DNA of 64,000 bases, taken from positions 118,955-182,954 of the forward strand of contig JAUVXJ010000009.1 in the NCBI GenBank assembly GCA_030603665.1, written 5' to 3'. Positions 61,340 through 64,000 of this stretch are shown piece after piece. The stretch is from Chloroflexota bacterium. GTDB lineage: Bacteria > Chloroflexota > Anaerolineae > UBA7937 > B3-Chlor. The translations under genes and the position numbers were made by a program. The notes below the pieces were generated by a model. That model was not told where the DNA came from. It ran no database searches and saw only the letters and a list, made by a program, of their open reading frames with translations. Position 1 is the stretch's first letter. Each line of letters begins with the position of its first letter.

Positions 61340-62251
61340 CTACCGGCGCGCTCTGGGGTCGAGCACGTCCCGGAATCCATCTCCCAGTATGTTGAAGCCA
61401 AACACGGTCAAGAACATAGCAATCCCGGGAAAGGTGGAGTACCACCAGCCATAGGGAAGGAACTCCCGCCCCTTGGAGATCATCGCGCCCCACTCGGGAA
61501 CGGGTGGTTGTGCCCCCACTCCGATGAAGCCGAGTGCAGCCAGGCTGAGGACCGCGAAGCCGAAATCCATGGATGCCTTGACCATGATGGCAGACAGACA
61601 GTTGGGCAGAATGTGGTTGAAGATGATGCGCGGGCGGCTAGCGCCGATGCCGCGCGCTGCTTCGACGTAGTCCTCCTCGCGTACCGAAAGCACTTGAGCC
61701 TGGACCAGGCGACAGTACCCAGGCCACCAGGTGATGGATAGGGCTAGCATCGCGTGGAGGATACTAGGACCAAGCGCGGCCGTGATGGCCAGGGCCAGAA
61801 AGATGCCCGGCATGGCCAACATGATGTCTGTGAGGCGCATGATGACTTCGCTGACGCGGCCGCCGAAGTAGCCTGCGATACCCCCCAGGATGATGCCAAT
61901 GAAGCCACCCACCAAGACGATGACGGTTCCTGCAATCAGAGAGGTTTGAGTCGCCCACACGGTGCGGGTAAAGACATCGCGTCCATATTCATCGGTGCCA
62001 AAGAGATTGTCGCGACTGGGGCCCTGCAAACGTATCTCCACATGGGTGGTGAAGCCAGCGTCGTCCGGATACGGCACCCAGTACCTGCCGGTGAAGGCCA
62101 CGAAGAGCAGAAAGATGATGATCGCTACACCCAGAACGGAGAGACGACTCTGTCGAAAACGATACAGGCTGCGTCTCCACTCCTCAATCAGGCCTTGGTT
62201 CTCTGCTCGCCAACGGCCCCACCACCCTCGGGCCTCAACCGCCACGCTCAT
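61340..62251 (-). CDS. oppC: Oligopeptide-type ABC importer permease (OppC/DppC)
   Basis: A 303-residue permease with about six membrane helices. A long N-terminal stretch, then GTDEYGRDVFTRTVWATQTS, the mark of the OppC branch, and the EAA loop EAARGIGASRPRIIFNHILPN that docks on the ATPases. Ends normally. Start ATG 62251, 29 bases downstream of oppB. Confidence 0.93.
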   Translation of the reverse strand: MSVAVEARGWWGRWRAENQGLIEEWRRSLYRFRQSRLSVLGVAIIIFLLFVAFTGRYWVPYPDDAGFTTHVEIRLQGPSRDNLFGTDEYGRDVFTRTVWATQTSLIAGTVIVLVGGFIGIILGGIAGYFGGRVSEVIMRLTDIMLAMPGIFLALAITAALGPSILHAMLALSITWWPGYCRLVQAQVLSVREEDYVEAARGIGASRPRIIFNHILPNCLSAIMVKASMDFGFAVLSLAALGFIGVGAQPPVPEWGAMISKGREFLPYGWWYSTFPGIAMFLTVFGFNILGDGFRDVLDPRARR

Positions 62252-62280
62252 GCCTCTTATCCATCCTCCAAGGGAGAAGC

Positions 62281-63294
62281 CTACCCGTACCGGATCCGCG
62301 GATCGATCACTCCATAGGAGATATCGACCAGCAGGTTGACGATTGTGAAGAGCAAGCCGACAAACAGGGTAATCCCCATGATAGGCTGGAAATCCAAAGT
62401 CATGGCGGATTTCACAGCATACAGCCCTACACCTGGCCAGTCAAAGACGGTCTCTATCATCACCGAGCCGCTCAACTGCCATCCGAAGAGGAAGCCCAGC
62501 ATAGCCACCGTGGCGATGAGGGCGTTCTTGAGCACGTACTTGAAGAGGATAACCCGCTCAGGGAGACCGCTGGCTCGAGCCATAACCACGAAGTCTCGTT
62601 GCATCACCTCGAGAATGTCCGCCCTCAACAGTCTGGTGATCAAGGCGATGCCGAACAAGGCCTGGCAAAAGGCAGGCAATGCCATGTACTTCAAGGCTAT
62701 GCGGAAGCTCTCCAGGTCGGCCGCCAGCAAGCTGTCAACGAGCAACATGCCAGTCACATTGGGAGGGAAAGGAACCCGCGGATCGAAGCGCCCGCTGATG
62801 GGCAACAGATGCCACGTCATCCCCAGAACTAGTTGCAGGATCATGCCCAGCCAGAAGACGGGCATGCTGATGGAGGAGAGAGCGACTATCCTGGACACCT
62901 GGTCAGGCCACCTGTCCCTGAAGACGGCGGCGGCCATGGCCATGGGCACGCCAATGATCACCCCCAGCACTGTGGACACGAGGACCAGCTCCAAAGTGGC
63001 CGGGAAATACCGCCTCAGGTCCATGGACACCGGATGGCGGTTCATCATGGAGGTGCCGAGGTTACCCCTGAGGACGCCCTTCATGTAGGTGAGGTACTGC
63101 ATGGGCAAGGGCTTGTCGACACCGAATTCCTCTTGCAGCTTGAGGATCTGTTCCGCGGTAGCCTGGGGCCCAGCGGCCAAACTGATCGGATCCCCCGGGA
63201 TCATGTGCGAGATGACGAAGGTTACAATGGACAACCCGATCAGCACGGGTATGATTAGTAGCAGTCGCCGTAACAAGTAGTAACGAAGTCCCAC
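62281..63294 (-). CDS. oppB: Oligopeptide-type ABC importer permease (OppB/DppB)
   Basis: A 337-residue permease with six helices. The start GLRYYLLRRLLLIIPVLIGL is typical of OppB, as are ISHMIPGDP and the EAA loop MARASGLPERVILFKYVLKN. GTG 63294 is the likely start: it follows AGAGAAAG and gives the family N-terminus, while the in-frame extension up to 63423 is not membrane-like. It ends in DPRIRYG, the usual OppB end. Confidence 0.92.
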   Translation of the reverse strand: MGLRYYLLRRLLLIIPVLIGLSIVTFVISHMIPGDPISLAAGPQATAEQILKLQEEFGVDKPLPMQYLTYMKGVLRGNLGTSMMNRHPVSMDLRRYFPATLELVLVSTVLGVIIGVPMAMAAAVFRDRWPDQVSRIVALSSISMPVFWLGMILQLVLGMTWHLLPISGRFDPRVPFPPNVTGMLLVDSLLAADLESFRIALKYMALPAFCQALFGIALITRLLRADILEVMQRDFVVMARASGLPERVILFKYVLKNALIATVAMLGFLFGWQLSGSVMIETVFDWPGVGLYAVKSAMTLDFQPIMGITLFVGLLFTIVNLLVDISYGVIDPRIRYG

Positions 63295-63616
63295 GTCTTT
63301 CTCTCTTTCAGGTGGCCCCACACACGACGGTGGAAACGTCCAACCGGCTAAAGCGAAAGCATCCTGAGTAGCGAAGCGTGTCGAAGGGTGCGGCCTAGCC
63401 ACAGAGTGCTTGCAAGACCCCACGCCCAGCCGACTAACAGGGATTGGAATTCGCGTCTACATGGAGAGGTAAGCTAACGCGCAGTGGCTCCCGATGCTGA
63501 GATAGCAGCCTCAGATGGCAACCACCGGAACGCTAGCCCAGCAACCCGTCCAGTGTTCGTGGGCAGGTCGTGAGGGAGGAACCTTGGGAGAACCTCCCTC
63601 ACGACTAAGCTGTCCG
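63295..63616 (-). other. 322-base spacer between oppB and the binding-protein gene, with inverted repeats
   Basis: No gene is seen. A perfect 13-base inverted repeat (63567-63579 with 63593-63605) lies 11 bases past the binding-protein stop. It lacks a T-run, so it may stabilise the upstream mRNA end rather than terminate. A second element (63359-63365 pairing with 63385-63391, with a CCTGAG...CGAAGG core) resembles short palindromic repeats scattered in many genomes. Confidence 0.5.
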
Positions 63617-64000
63617 CTAAGCCTCCTCTATCCACAAGGGCCAGAAGTCAAGAGCTATGTACCCAGTGTACTCGTAGCCTTTGACCCGGTCCAAGAAACC
63701 GAGCATGTTGGGAATGGTGTAAACCATGATCGACGGGATGTCCTCCATGACCATGGCCTACATGTCCACAACCAGTGCCAGCCGCTCTTCTTCGTCGGCC
63801 GTGCTCTCTGCTTGCTCGAGCAGGGCATCGAAGTCCGGGTTCTTGTAGAAGGAAGCCGACTGGAAGGTGCCTCCCTCCGGCTTGTCCCAGAACTTGGAGT
63901 AGTACTCGTACCTCATCCACTGCGTGGCTACTGGACCCAAGTCATCGGCGATGCAGATCGTATCTGCCCCGGTGTCTGGGAACGTGGACATGGCAACCAT
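63617..64000 (-). pseudogene. ABC importer substrate-binding protein (SBP family 5), partial, with in-frame amber stop
   Basis: The C-terminal part of a peptide/nickel-type solute-binding protein enters from the right edge. The segment with YEYYSKFWDKPEGG and NPDFDALLEQAES is typical of the family. At 63760-63758 a TAG interrupts ...LVVDM-stop-AMVMEDIPSI. The same frame then continues for 46 sense codons with a family-like end (PNMLGFLDRVKGYEYTG) to a second TAG at 63619-63617. A single C-to-T change from CAG (Gln) would explain it. Truncation would remove the last about 47 residues of the second lobe. N-terminus is outside the window. Confidence 0.8.

Noticed and set aside
1..64000. CRISPR arrays
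   Set aside because: No regularly spaced direct repeats and no cas genes were seen.

Overview
The window is bacterial chromosome, GC-rich (roughly 58-60 % by eye) and densely coded. It has E. coli-like promoters (many TTGACA-17 bp-TATAAT variants), strong GGAGG ribosome sites, and frequent GTG/TTG starts. Several features suggest an anaerobic or facultative member of the Chloroflexota, although no marker gene here proves that: a Cys-type CcmE, a Sec-containing formate dehydrogenase with an NrfD-type anchor, Tat-exported lipoproteins with Ala/Pro/Thr linkers, DUF4416, DUF6092, several DUF917 proteins and PGI/PMI.

Left part (1-16.6 kb), anaerobic respiration. A leftward cytochrome c maturation operon (ccmE-ccmF-unknown exported protein-ccmA) is divergent from a GAF histidine kinase/NarL regulator pair. 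Then come a Cys-bearing receiver-like protein, an 11-heme membrane-anchored cytochrome c, a Tat-exported flavin reductase (probable lipoprotein), tatA, a candidate small RNA, an orphan hypC, and a three-gene formate dehydrogenase operon. The catalytic subunit of that operon reads an in-frame UGA as selenocysteine. Ccm, TatA, the multiheme cytochrome and the Tat enzymes fit together as one exported electron-transfer system.

16.8-21.2 kb: single metabolic genes (propionyl-CoA synthetase type enzyme, ACT protein, DinB-like protein, quinone oxidoreductase). 21.2-28.3 kb: an accessory island with an unknown protein, an FRG-domain protein, a type III-like restriction-modification system whose nuclease is a separate gene, and another unknown. 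The island is bracketed by decayed 3' ends of two neighbouring genes (prpE on the left, ndh on the right).

28.6-42 kb: DegV protein, then a long leftward block with NDH-2, a GyrI-like protein, a flavodiiron protein, an FTR1 iron permease, a DUF364 protein, a YgbA-type NO-associated protein, Fe-S assembly factor, SRPBCC, M24 peptidase-like protein, methyltransferase, zinc ribbon, two ferredoxins, a CRP/FNR regulator, PGI/PMI and rsmI. This looks like O2/NO and iron-sulfur housekeeping. 42-48.4 kb: lon, xpt-guaA, a lipoprotein nitroreductase and DUF4416.

48.4-64 kb is the most unusual region. Five DUF917 (S-Me-THD-like) paralogues in two subfamilies lie with a HyuA hydantoinase/oxoprolinase, a hydantoin/Asp-Glu racemase, an M29-like aminopeptidase, a nitroreductase, a DUF6092 protein and an oligopeptide-type ABC importer. 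The importer's binding-protein gene carries an in-frame amber codon. The locus resembles an undescribed pathway for importing and opening a hydantoin-like or thiohydantoin-like ring. The rightward operon is preceded by a consensus promoter and a strongly structured leader.
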